A stretch of DNA of 64,000 nucleotides from Populus alba (taxonomy: Eukaryota > Streptophyta > Magnoliopsida > Malpighiales > Salicaceae). The notes below the pieces were generated by a model. The model made no database searches. It was given only the letters and a program-made list of their open reading frames with translations, and had not been told where the DNA came from. The position numbers and the translations under genes are program-made. How positions within the stretch are numbered: the stretch's first letter is position 1; each line of letters starts with the position of its first letter. Below are positions 12,519 through 24,099 of this stretch, one piece after another. The stretch covers positions 6,415,770 through 6,479,769 of the forward strand of contig NC_133284.1 of the NCBI RefSeq assembly GCF_005239225.2, read 5' to 3'.

Positions 12519-12668
12519 CTAGGGTCCGGCATGAGAGAGACTGCTCAGCTTGATAATAGTTGAAGAAGTCGAGGAGCCCTCCGTAGCCCAGTGCGACACA
12601 GCCGTACAGAGTTTGTTGGAGAAGAAGAAACGCCACTTCACAGATGTCTTCAAAGCATTCATGACCAT
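12519..12668 (-). CDS. Unrecognised 49-residue ORF upstream of the RING gene
   Basis: On the minus strand an ATG at 12668 opens 49 codons to a TAG. The product begins MVMNALKTSVKWRFFFSNK and is basic and aromatic at the front, then serine- and threonine-rich. Base composition here is clearly less AT-rich than in the flanks. I recognise no family. It could be a small mitochondrial or secreted protein, the first exon of a lost gene, or non-coding promoter DNA between the RING gene and its neighbour. The plus strand is also partly open across the same bases. Confidence 0.2.
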   Translation of the reverse strand: MVMNALKTSVKWRFFFSNKLCTAVSHWATEGSSTSSTIIKLSSLSHAGP

Positions 12669-12759
12669 CCGGAAGACAAGGATAGTTGAAAGTCAAAAGA
12701 AGGTAGCTGGATCGATTGTTTTTCTATACTCGTTTCGGTGCTGTCGGTTTTGGAGGCTG

Positions 12760-13090
12760 TTTTGGTGGAAGTTTGGTTTTGATTATTTTTTAAAGTGTTT
12801 TATATGTTGAAATATATTAAAATTATATTTTATTTAATTTTAAAATTATCAGATATCCGAAACAAAAAATAAATAAATTTTTTACAAGAAATAAAATTTT
12901 TAAAAATATAGATTGGCCTGTATTTTCAAATATTCTTTTATTATATTATTATTTTTTATAAAAATAATTTATTTAAAATATTTTTTTATTTTAAAAAATT
13001 ATTTTTAATATTAATACATTAAATATTAAATAAAAAAATTAAATTATTTTAAAAATATTTTTAAAATACCAAAACAACATTAAGATACAT
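12760..13090. repeat. AT-rich dispersed repeat (copy or copies)
   Basis: Long runs of aaaataattt and attttaaaaa with a tgttgaaatatattaaaatt core match the common dispersed family of this window. No genes are present. Confidence 0.4.
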
Positions 13091-14590
13091 TAATGCCTTG
13101 TTTGTTTCAAGGAAACTGAATTCCAGGAATTCAGTTTCCTTATTTTTCTTTGTTTGACAACCATCCGGAAAGTTAGTCAAAGGAAAGTTAATTCAAGTCA
13201 ACAAGTAAATTGCTTTTTACCCGGAGGAAAGTGTTTTCCTTTCCTTGTCAAAAGGAAAACACTTTCTTTTATTGATAAAACACATCTTCCCCTCCCTCTA
13301 TCTGTGTCCGAAAATTATAACAAAAAAAACCTTGATATTGTTTATTTGTTGTCTGTTCCGAAGAAAACAATTTCTCTATATTTGTATTTGCTGCGCAAAC
13401 AATCTATCATTGTTGGGGAAGCTGCCTCTTAATTTTTTTCTCATACCCAATTTGATTTTTCATCTCCTTGTCACATTCAAACAATCTCACAAAAAAACCC
13501 AACCAAATTTATCACAAGCAAACAAGCCATTAAAAACACAACTTTTCAAAGAACATTCGGCCCAACCAGTCCTACCTTGTTTCCCGAACAAAGAGAACAA
13601 AGAGAGAGACGCAAACAGGAGGGGAAATTGTCGGGGGGGATGAGAACTGGGACTGAGGAGCAGATCCTTGAGGGGAAGAAAAAGAAAGCTGAGAGAGAAC
13701 AGCCCGAGAGAACCCAAGGGAATGATAGGGGAATTGAGAAACTGAATGAGGGGAACGAGGGGAAATGAAACCGGGAGGGGAAACAGAAGCAAACCCATAT
13801 CCAAAAGTGCAAACCATTCTGTAAAGTGAGAAATCAGAACCCTATACAAACAATATCCAAAAGTGCTTGGAATGAGTATTAAAATTTGAAAATACAGCAA
13901 TTAATTGTTTTATATATATAAGAGAAAATGATGCAAGAAATTAAAAAAAAAAATTATGGCAATTGTTTGAGTTTTGAAGGTCTAAATAATTAAATAGAGA
14001 GATTGTCTATGCTAAAAGAATTGGAATTAATAACTACAATTGAATATTTTTACAGTAATAGCAATTGAAAATGGTAAGCTTATATTTCTTTCAGAATTGA
14101 AAATGGTAACCCAAATATATAACTCTTACCATAAACTAATTTGGCTTTCTTCATATAGAAAAAAAAAACTTATTTTAAGCTTTTAAAATTAAAAAAATAT
14201 ATATATTAATAGGTTTTACATAAAACAAAATATTTCACAAGCTTATTTCTCTATAATATGATATGATATATATAGTTATATTTTATAAAATAAGCTATGT
14301 ATGAAAATATGATATAATAAAAAAAAATCATCATTATAAATACTTTTTAGATTTTATTTTTTTATTGTAAGTGATTAAATATTCTATATATATTAGATAA
14401 ACTTGAAAAAAAAATTAATTCATTAATAAATTATTTTTCAGTTTATTTTCCATAACACAACAAAATACTGGAAAATGTTTTTCAGTTTATTTTTCATAAC
14501 ACTACCAAACATTGAAAAATACTTTCTTGAAATTCATTTTTTTTAAAATTCGCTTAAAAAAACACTTTACTGCAAACAAACAGAGTCTAA
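13090..14590. repeat. Hairpin-rich non-autonomous transposon-like block
   Basis: The left edge reads ccttgtttgtttcaagg; the right edge, read on the other strand, has ctctgtttgtttgcag, an imperfect terminal inverted repeat about 1.5 kb apart. A perfect 33-bp palindrome lies at 13109-13141, and a second stem (15-bp arms, 13227-13241 with 13252-13266) lies just inside. The right part contains a twice-repeated gaaaatgtttttcag/ttttcataacac motif. The GA-rich middle (13570-13800) gives long biased open frames that look non-coding. No target duplication was found. Confidence 0.35.
13109..13141. repeat. Perfect palindrome, 16-bp arms and 1-bp spacer
   Basis: The left arm aaggaaactgaattcc pairs exactly with the right arm ggaattcagtttcctt across a single A. 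Such a long exact inverted repeat can form a cruciform or RNA hairpin. Confidence 0.9.
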
Positions 14591-15496
14591 AACGAAATAA
14601 ATAAACAAGATGCATTTGAGCCCAATGCTCAAGCAAAAACCCATTGGCATTGGTTGGAAGATTAACACTCCTCTGTTAATCCTTGTCGAATAACTTTCTC
14701 ATTTCAGAAATTTAAGCGGGTGACGTTTTAAAAAATAATTTTATTTTATTCTATAATATATTTTTTTGAGTAAAATATTTTTAGATTTTAAATTTATACA
14801 AATTTATGTGTAACTATATGATTAATAAAGTTTTGATATCTTATTAAAAAATTATTTCAATTTAAAAATTTTAATTGTTTATGAAATTCCAATAATAACT
14901 TTATATTAGTCTCTAATAATTATATTGGAAATAGTTTTCTTTAGGCTTGTGTGCATGGTCTAAAAGCAAAAAAACTCATCCATATGTGTCTCGTTTTCTT
15001 CTTTTTTTTCTTAAAAAAAGAGATGTTCGTGACATTTTGTTTATTTAAGTCATCCATATTTATGTTTTTTAATTATTTTTTAGGACGTCGAATCAAAGTT
15101 TGGGTTTTTAGACCCTGGACATCAAATTATTAACTTGTTTTCATCTAAAATCATCTCAGAAAAAATCATAAAAATCTCAATAAATTCTTTTTAACTATAA
15201 AACACTCTAATTATTTTTAAAACAAAAAAAAATCAAAAAGAATTTTTTAAAAAAAACTTCATGCCCCCGGTGTAACTGTTCTAGCAAAAGCTAAAAGAAA
15301 AAATCACCTTAACTAAACTTTTCTTTTTAAAACAAACTAATTGACACCCAGAATTGTCTTTTACGATGCGAATGTTAGATCCCAATTAAGATGATCTTGG
15401 CTTTTGAGTGTGCTGCTATGTTTTTCAAATCTTTTCCCTTGTTGATCGGTCCCTATATATACAAATCAAGGGATTTTATGCTGGTGTTTTGTTTCC

Positions 15497-15498
<2 letters not shown>

Positions 15499-15550
<52 letters not shown>
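15499..15550. repeat. (TA)26 microsatellite
   Basis: An uninterrupted TA dinucleotide tract of about 52 bp lies in intergenic DNA, likely highly variable in length. Confidence 0.9.
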
Positions 15551-15554
<4 letters not shown>

Positions 15555-16149
15555 TTCATGGATCATTAAATTTAATATAATAAAAATAAACTTCACAATA
15601 AATTTACGGGAAGATAAATTTAAAACTGAAGTTTAGCTAGTAATATAAATTTAAATCTAAATCAATTTATTAACTTAGATACTATTATTTAGGTTCTATA
15701 TATATAAAAGTCTGATGTCATTAACAGAAATAACTATAATTTAAAGCCACAACATTTACGGATTATCTCAACACATAAAACAATGTTAATACAACCCGCG
15801 ATGATAAAATAGCCAAAATAATCAATTTTAAAGACAAAAAAAAAAAAAAAAAAAAAAAAAAAATAATAAAAAATCATTTTTATTTTAGTTTATACTTGTA
15901 TATTGCAATATAATTGTTATTGTAACTTGTAACTATATCGATATTGGATACTTGAACCACCACCTAAGCCTAAAATTTATTTGTTGGATGTGTTTTCATT
16001 CTAACATTGCAAGCACCGATGCTTGGGTAGTAAGTTAGACGTTAATTCAAGTGAATCTAACATTTAATTATTTAAAAAATTAAATAAAATAATATTATTT
16101 GATTTTTAGAAACCAATCTTTTTCTAGTAACTTGGCTTGTTATATGTTA

Positions 16150-16360
16150 AAACTTGTTTGAAAGTATAATTATAATTGTCTTTTAAAATATTTTTCATAC
16201 CAAAATACATTAAAATGATATTTTTTTTTAATTTTTAAAAATTATTTATGAAATCATTATATCAAAATCCATGAAAGATATAATTTTTTTTTAATTTTTA
16301 ACAAAAAAATAATTTTTTAAAAAAAATATAAATTAACTTGCATTTCCAAACTTTTGTTTA
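16150..16360. repeat. AT-rich dispersed repeat copy
   Basis: It contains the family's order of T-rich flank, a tacattaaaatgata core, a tcattatatcaaaatcc stretch and an A-rich end leading into gcatttccaaac. Confidence 0.4.
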
Positions 16361-17499
16361 TTTTCTAAATTATCCTTTCAATCCTTCAAGTACATTTAAT
16401 TATTTTTTAAAAAAATATTATTTGATTTTTAAAAACCAATATTTTATAGTAAACTTCGCCTCAACCATGGGAGCAGGTCACCAAGTTATCCTTTCAAGGA
16501 GGCCGAGTCTTATAACAATACTTACCAAGTGATAAATCCAAATATAAAAACTCAATCTCTTGAGCTCAGTTAAAGAAAGGACCAACCTCCTTTAAAATTA
16601 ACTGCATTTTAGATTTTATTTTTTACACACCCACAAGATATATAAAACTTCAAGTATTTGTTATATTTTCATTAATATTAATATAATATAAAAGATAACC
16701 TGTGTAAAAAAAAATTTAATAACTCAATATATTTTCATTGATATTAATATTATATAAATAATAATGTATAAATTTTTTTTAAGAATCCAGCATATTTTCA
16801 TTTGTATTAATATATATGTCAGTAACATATTTGCTTATTAACATATAGCAGTTATATTTTCCATCAACATCATTATAATTACAAGAGATAGTTTCTTTTT
16901 TTAATAGTACGGGCAATTTTATGTTTTAGTCTTTTTTCTTTATAAAAATAATCATATACTATAAATAAATCATAAATCCATTAAACAAAAGGTTTATAAT
17001 CTTTATTATTTTTTAACTGTATATTTATTTTTAAAATATTTTTCTATAATATTATTATATTTTCTTTTAAAAAATCACTAATTTAATTATTAAAGAATTT
17101 TTAAATTCACTGAAAAAAAACTTTTGATATCGGATACTCATCTCCAGCTAGTCAAGAATGAATCAGATTATCCAAAAAAAAAAAAAAAAATTAACCAATT
17201 ATCGAAATTATAAACTTTACCCTGAATATGCAAAATTCAAAATATAAACTTTACCCCAAACTACATGAATTTTTTTTGTGCACATCATCACCGATAAAGT
17301 ATCAACCCATGTTTTGCACTTCCATAGCAATTACGCTTTGGCCTAAAGCAAACTTAAATGCAGAAGAACAGACAAGAGTTCAAAATGTTATTGAAAGCCT
17401 CCTCATCAACTGATGAGATTGCATAAAGAACTGATTGATTATTAGTAAGATGAACATCATCACACTATCTTAGCAGAAAAACACATAAATCATTTATGC

Positions 17500-18360
17500 T
17501 CAAAGTGCCAAGGAACCTCTCAGAACTCCACCCAACAAATTCTCTCGTGAAGTAGCAGAGATAGGATATCCAGCTTCTGGGATATTGCCAAAGCAGTACA
17601 CAGGAGCTTGCCATTTTGCATCCTCAAGTGCAGCTCCCACTTCAAAAGTCATGACATGAGCCTCCCTCCCTGTGAACATCTTAATCATAAGAAAACCAAC
17701 GCAATTTGCAAACCCACTTTGAAATTCCTTTTAACATGTCAAATTAATTTCAGTAAAAATAACTATCTAAACTGATATAGAATATAGTAATGACCCATAA
17801 ATATAAACAACCAGACTGGTACTGTGACAGAAGTAGAAAAGGGAATGCGGAGACCAAATTGGGAAACAAAGATATATACCAGTGTAAAAGACCCAGTGAA
17901 CAGGCCTTTTGGTGACAACATCTTCATAGTACCAGATGAAATCCACTTTCTCCCAAACGTTACAAAGAAAGCCATCCACTTGTCGTTGACCTAGATAATT
18001 AGCTCCATCAAGCCAATTAGGGCGAAGAATTCCAACCTCCAAATGCGCGGTGGAACACTCCTTGTTGGAATCTAAAGTGTAAAAGAAGGAAGTACCATTG
18101 TTCCATTCAAGGTCATACAGAACCTTGCCTAGTTGGTGTTGTATGATGTTGAAGTTTCTACCATTAGTCCAATCGTACCAGAGATCTATTTTTTGAAGTG
18201 TTCCACTGTAATTCATGAATAGAATTGCGTGGAATTGGTGAGGCCATGGCGCTGGAGTTGGGTCTCCTTCTCTGGATGATTTGATTAATGGTGAAAAGAA
18301 GAAGAGAAGGAGAATTGAGATAGAGATAGAGATAGAGATGGGTCTGGTTAGGGAGGCCAT
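17500..18360 (-). CDS. Secreted protein of the At4g14100/At3g23760 family
   Basis: Two exons (18360-17880 and 17669-17500) join in phase across a GT-AG intron and give 216 residues, near the family length. The N-terminus is a signal peptide: MASLTRP, then an Ile-Ser repeat, then LLLFFFSPL, so the protein should enter the secretory pathway. The mature part has conserved aromatic and charged segments ([42 protein letters not shown]) seen in Arabidopsis At4g14100. Those proteins carry an old automatic label of glycosyl-group transferase; I see no catalytic motif that proves it. The Ile-Ser repeat is encoded by a GAGATA-type microsatellite (18317-18339). The TGA stop is at 17502-17500. The gene is convergent with nothing close and lies about 730 bp from the 3' end of the NEF1 gene on the same strand. 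Confidence 0.85.
18317..18339 (-). repeat. GAGATA microsatellite inside signal-peptide coding sequence
   Basis: Three full GAGATA units plus a partial one lie inside exon 1 and encode alternating Ile and Ser at about residues 8-15 of the secreted protein. Unit length is 6 bp, so length changes keep the reading frame. Confidence 0.85.
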
Positions 18361-19093
18361 CTTTACTCGTTGAAGATGGCAACGCGTGGTGGGTAGGGGA
18401 TTTTGTTTCCGTTTTGGTCTTTTTCATTTTTTTTATGGGTTAAATTGTAAGAATACCCCCAAACTTAAGAACAAAATCAAATAACCCCCTGAACTATATG
18501 ATTCTCTTAATTTACCCTTTTTATTAAGGTTTTATTGAAAGAGCTCATAATTTACCCCTTTTTTGACCTAAATAAAAGGCTCAACTGTTAACATGTTCCG
18601 CAAGTTAAAGTGGGAAATAAAGATAATATTACGAAATTGCACTTTTAAAATATTTCGTCCGCTTTGCAGATTTAAGAAGCACGAAGCTGCAAAATAGTTC
18701 ATTTACGTGAGAAATGATTGGAAACAAAATAATTAAACAACCAAATTGCTTGTTTTTCACAGAGAATAATACCAAGTAAATTTAGTTTTTCATCAGGTAT
18801 AACCACAACGATACATAGGATAGTAAAATTATTTTAATATATTTTTTAATAAAAAAAAACACCTCCGCTGCATCACTCACGACCTATCATTTCAAAGCTC
18901 CAAACAGGAAATGAAGGTGGGAGAACTAAAAATTAGAGCTGAGGTGAGTGAGATTATATAAAAGTGCACTTGCATTTCCAGGGCTATATAAACCATTCAA
19001 ATGAAAAGAAGTGCGAATCAAACTTTGAACATTCACAACTCACTTGAAAATTGCCGAAACACGTTGTATTGTACAGTAGTGTGTATTTGTTGT

Positions 19094-22000
19094 CTAAATA
19101 TACTTCATCCCTGAGATATATTGCTGTCTAGAAATAATGGTCTGGGCTATGGTATAAACAATTCCTAAGCATCCTAATATCCTGATCTTAATAACATCTG
19201 ATATTATAATGGATGGCAGATTAAGGGGAAGCGTGATCATTGGTGACGAGTCCGTCTGCTTTGTGCTACTCCAAACAAACCGGTTGAAGAGTATATGGCT
19301 GGGAAACGTGAGAATGAGGATGGCTAAATTCTTGACTGCAAAGAACCAATCAGGGCCACCAATTTCAAGGCTCCAACCAAAATTACCATGCCATGTATCT
19401 TCCCATATGCTGTAGAGGGCTGTCAAGACCAAGTAGGCTGATATGGCCACTGTAACAGGGAAATACCTTTGTTTGTCCCCAAAACCAGCCACAAAATCTG
19501 AGTCCTGGTTGAGAAGCAGCAGGATAGGAGCCAGGAAGAAGATTGCCTGGGTTGAGCCCCCAGTCAGATTGACGTTCAAGATCAGGCATATAGCAAAGCA
19601 CATTATAGTAGCAACATTACCAACCGCGGGCATCCAAGCTCCCTCAGCAACCATTCTCTTGATTGTAAAGGTTGGCACAGTAGAGGCGCGCCGTTGCTGC
19701 ATGAACCTCATTCGTGGAGCAAAATTTGAAGAACTACTTTCACTAGATTGACCATGTCTAATTCCAACCCTTTCAAGAGACTTTTCCCGCATCAGTGAGG
19801 CAAGTTCAAACTTAATCTCCAGTGCTATGAGCATGAAGATTGCTGCATATAAACCGAGAAGTGATGTTCTTGCCCCCTCAACAGCCAGTAGAGTAGTGAG
19901 CTTCCTGTCTTCCTCCGCCAGGTCTCCAACTTCATCTCCAAGTATGCTTTTGATTCTCAACTGACCCTCCAGCAGATATGTCACAGGAAAGAGGGCTACT
20001 AATAAAGCAAATACCCATGGTAGCAGCTTTGTGCTTGAAGCAGATGGAAAATGGGTGAAGACCACAAACACAGAGGTGCAGACCATGGTTACAACAATGA
20101 GGGCGTGCAGAACAGCAGCTTGAAGAAAATACTCAGCAGAAATGTATACTCCAAGAGCAATCCCTATTGCAATGGAGAAAAATGTTCTCAGCTCTACCAC
20201 ATACTTAATGGGTATGATGGATGTCACTGCTGCTAAAGTGAGCAGAATTGCAACAATAAGCAACCATGATGGCCAGGTCGGTTTTGATGCCATGAAGCCA
20301 TAGATGGAAATGTCATCAGACGATTGACGAGCTGCGCTGATTATGTCAGATCGATAAGTCCATGCTAGTGGGATTGGTGGCTGCATCAGGATAAACAGTA
20401 AACCTGTTGCCACCACCAGTACTAGGCATCTCTTAGCCGGCTGTGGAAAGAAGATAAGAGTCAAATCAGTAATCAGAACACCTGGCTATTGGTTCAGTTT
20501 AAATATAAACTCTTGGAGAGCCTTGAATAACATCCTAACATTTTATTGACAGGACAAGGGCCACAAGGCACCCAAAAAAGGCATTTAGATAGTCAAGGGT
20601 CTTACAATAATTATCTTCACATTCAAGTGAAATTTAATAGCATAGGAAAATCTTTTAATTAGAGCTGCTTCAGTTCATTAATCATCCAATTCTTACTATT
20701 TTCCTCCACAGAATGATCAGGTTGAAATTAAACTCAAATGAACAAACATAAATCCTCCTTTTTCATCCGTTCACGGAATTTTTAAGCTAAACTTTCTACA
20801 AACTATAGTGACGATGTATTATTTACTTAACCGATTCAAATCATTCAAAACTTTTGCACTAATTCATGAGCTTTCTTGTCTAATGGACAATAAGCAGCAC
20901 AATTCTATAAGTTGCTTCATTTCAGCGAGTTCATCAAACAAACAGGAAATTTCTTGTACTGGAGAGAGAAATAAATATATCTGATCAGATATGTTGGTTG
21001 CTTAATAGGCTGGTTGATTTAATTATTTTTTGATTCATGGAGAAAGAATGTAACAGAAAGAGCAAATTCGTGGGAAAAAAAAAGGGAAAGAAACTTCAAG
21101 ACAAAACAGACCAGGACATGAGAGAAATGCAAAGCAACAATGGGTACACAAGCCAATCCAGTCAAGGCAATGCAGAAACCCAAAAGCAAACCATCAGATG
21201 GAGCCCTCCCATTCCACCATTGAAGGGCTTCAAAAATTGTTTCGCGGAAGAGCCAGATTGATAGAACAACCACACCACCATGTACATAACCTTTCCATGG
21301 TTTCATCTTTGAGCCTGTTCGTGATTTCTCCCTGCAAAGTCAAGCAAGCAAAGAGTAAATTAATGCCTGAATAGAAGTAACTAGAAAGTAATTTAAAAGT
21401 CTTAAAATAGGAGAATATGTCAATACACACTTGTAAAGGAGCAATGGGGGAGTAACAGCCAGTAAAAGTACAGCTGAAACCCATACAACAGGCTTTGATG
21501 AAATAAACAGCATGGACAGCTTTGAGGAATACAGGCAAGTCAAAATCCAAACCGCCTTTGGTCCAATCCAATGGTCCACAGATAGTCTTCTTACCAGAGC
21601 CAAACCCACAAAGGTTGTCAGAATAACCATATAGCTTGGATACATCACATCCTCCTCCATTCCATGATAGTAAAATCCCGGGTAATTGAAGAAACGATTC
21701 TCAATATGGCACAACAGCAATGCATGGCTGATCAAACAAATCTCAGATAAAAAATGAAGTTTTGGTGGGAGAAGAGCTAAACCTGGAACAGCCATGGCGA
21801 GAACAACATTTGCGATTATAAGTTTACAGAATGATTTCAGGGACATGCCTGCCATCCAAATATTTAGATCCCAGAAATTATGCACCACAAACAATGTAAC
21901 TATCAGGCTCCCGAGCACAACAAAGGAAAAATATGATGACAGACTTTTCTTTGTAACAAAACGAGCAAATTCAAATCCAGCAATCGCAGGCAGTGGAAGA

Positions 22001-23988
22001 AACTGCAAAATAAGGGGAAAATGGGATTAATATTTTTTTTAACATGTAAATTTCCTTTTAATTTTTTTCCCTTCAATATCTGTTAAACATTAATCATAAA
22101 GACATAACAGCCTGAACATGCAACAAGTATAAAGTATAAAAGAGAGGAACCAATATAATTAAGCAAAAAATAAAGTGACAATTGTAGTGTAAGAGCATGC
22201 ACTTTCAAAATAAACTGACGTGTTATTTGAAAAAAAAAGAAGAAGAAGAAGCATGGAGGCAATGGCCACCATGCACCAACTGTGGACAGAATATAAAATC
22301 AATAGTAGCTCCAATACAACTAAGCGCAAAAGGAGCCCAAGGATAGTAAGGACAAATTGCTCAAATACTAGGTTAGTTGTTATTGACCCAAATACATTCT
22401 TTAATTAAGAGATATGTCATCTCTAAGCTAGATTAATTCCAACAGACACATCCAAATACATTGATTGCACTGGAGTATGAAACAAAAAGGTGAGCACCCA
22501 ACAATTGTGAAAAAGCAGCCCACAAGAAGCTTTTCAGCTGCTCACACTAACGCTGTACATTGCATTGTGGTCCAAGTTTGCAAACACAAGTTTAGGAGTG
22601 GAATGCAATGCTTTAGCCAATCAAACTGTTTAGTCCCATAATCTGCACAGAAGTCCTAGATCGCAACCCCAAGCACGCACAAACAACACACCCACTGTAT
22701 TTACTCCTACCTCGTAATTGCCAAAAAAAAAAAAAAAACTGGAATCGGAGCAGAGTCTTTGATAAATCAAGGTACGTACCAGTAGAGGAAAACCCACAAC
22801 AATTGCTCCAGCAGAACTGACGGTTACAGCCAAAGCAGTGAAAGACCAGTAACTAAATGCATCAGAAATCATTCCAAGGGCAGAAGCACCAGCACCAGCA
22901 GCCCCTCCAAGCATCGTCACGGTCACAAGCAGATAATTCAACGGAGGAGGAACCTGAATATACCTTCCAAAGGAATGGAAAACAACTCTAACTTCCAAAC
23001 AAATCACGACAACAATCAATGCAACAGCACCATTCACGACACGAATGCTATGCAACTGATTCGCATTCTTAGTCACCCACCAAAGCGCGCCCCTCGTAGA
23101 TGCATATAGTTGAAACAAGAACGGAATAAAAAACAGAAGCAACAAATCACAAACAGACGCAGCTGACGAGAAAATCACCGAGTAATGCGAAGCAACATGA
23201 AATACCAACGGAAAGAAGAGCAAATTCAAGGTATGAAAACAACCCTCTAGTGGACTAAGTATAAAATTATCATCAGGAACCTCTCCACCATGATATTTCA
23301 CTTCTTGTTTTGATCTAAATGAAGAAACACGCGGAATTGCAAACATCCAATAGAAGACACAACTAAAAATCATCAGATAATACGCAGCATTTTGCATACC
23401 GACTGCAGATATTGTAGCCCAAGTGAATATCGAAGAAGCAGCAAAAGGAACACACGCGAATAACAAACGTTCAAGCGCGAGCACGATAGTAGGGTTTTCT
23501 AATTGAATCCATTTGAACTGAAGTGAAGCCCAGGCCCCAATTAAGAAATTCGTTTGTGCACAGAGGAACGCAGCGAGCAAACCAAGAGGGATCGAATTGA
23601 AAGTGAAGATCAACGAGGAGCTAAAAAAGAAGGCGATCTGAGCTGCAATTAGGGAAGCCCAGACACAGAAAAACGCACCGGATTTGAAATTGAGTGAGTC
23701 GATGATGTAAGCAATCATCAAACCCAGGGTTAGGATGGCGACTACGGGAGCTCCACCGAGATCAAGGAGGAAAGCAGCGCAGGGAGCGAGAGCGAGGGCG
23801 ATGCGAGTGTTGTGAGCGAAAAAAGAAGCAGAGAAACGAGATCTAGAAGAGGAGGTAGAAGGGGAAGGGAAGTTAGAGTTGGGGGAATAAGGAGAGGCGG
23901 CGGGGAAGGAGGAGGAGAAGGAAGGGGAGGAGATGGAGGAGGCGATGTAAGGGCGGAATGACCGCGGTTGGAGCTCCGGCGGTATCAT
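19094..23988 (-). CDS. NEF1: NO EXINE FORMATION 1 (NEF1)-like polytopic membrane protein
   Basis: Four exons (23988-22780, 22002-21431, 21331-21112, 20440-19094) join in phase at GT-AG sites and give 1115 residues; the Arabidopsis protein At5g13390 is about 1120. The start MIPPELQPRSFRPYIASSI matches the conserved NEF1 N-terminus. A serine- and proline-rich head of about 55 residues is followed by many hydrophobic segments throughout, so the protein is an integral membrane protein with numerous helices. A basic, serine-rich loop (SSESSSSNFAPRMRF region) lies in the last exon. In Arabidopsis the gene is needed for primexine and normal pollen exine and was first placed in plastid membranes; its biochemical activity is unknown. 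Microsynteny with At5g13400 (the NPF gene here) supports the identity. No internal stops or frameshifts are seen in the joined exons. Confidence 0.93.
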
Positions 23989-24099
23989 TTTGGCCGTCGC
24001 CGGGATACCAGAAAGAGTGAGTTGTGGTAGTGGTGATGACGGAGTGGAAAGCGGAGAGGACCTGAGAGGAAATCACGGGTGGGTTTGGGTTTGGGTTTT

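Larger units (their letters stand above)
14591..17499. other. AT-rich intergenic DNA
   Basis: No gene is recognised. The stretch holds a (TA)26 microsatellite at 15499-15550, a long A tract at 15836-15862, and an AT-rich dispersed-repeat copy at 16150-16360. The remainder is unassigned AT-rich sequence. 17230-17499 may include 3' sequence of the minus-strand gene that follows. Confidence 0.55.

Noticed and set aside
13487..13900. Minus-strand frames of 81-137 codons around 13.5-13.9 kb
   Set aside because: The sequence is GA/CT-biased and open in several frames at once, with S/P/L/F-rich composition and no family match.
19209..19751. Plus-strand frames inside the NEF1 gene
   Set aside because: They are antisense shadows of NEF1 exon 4, which is supported by family length and splice phases.
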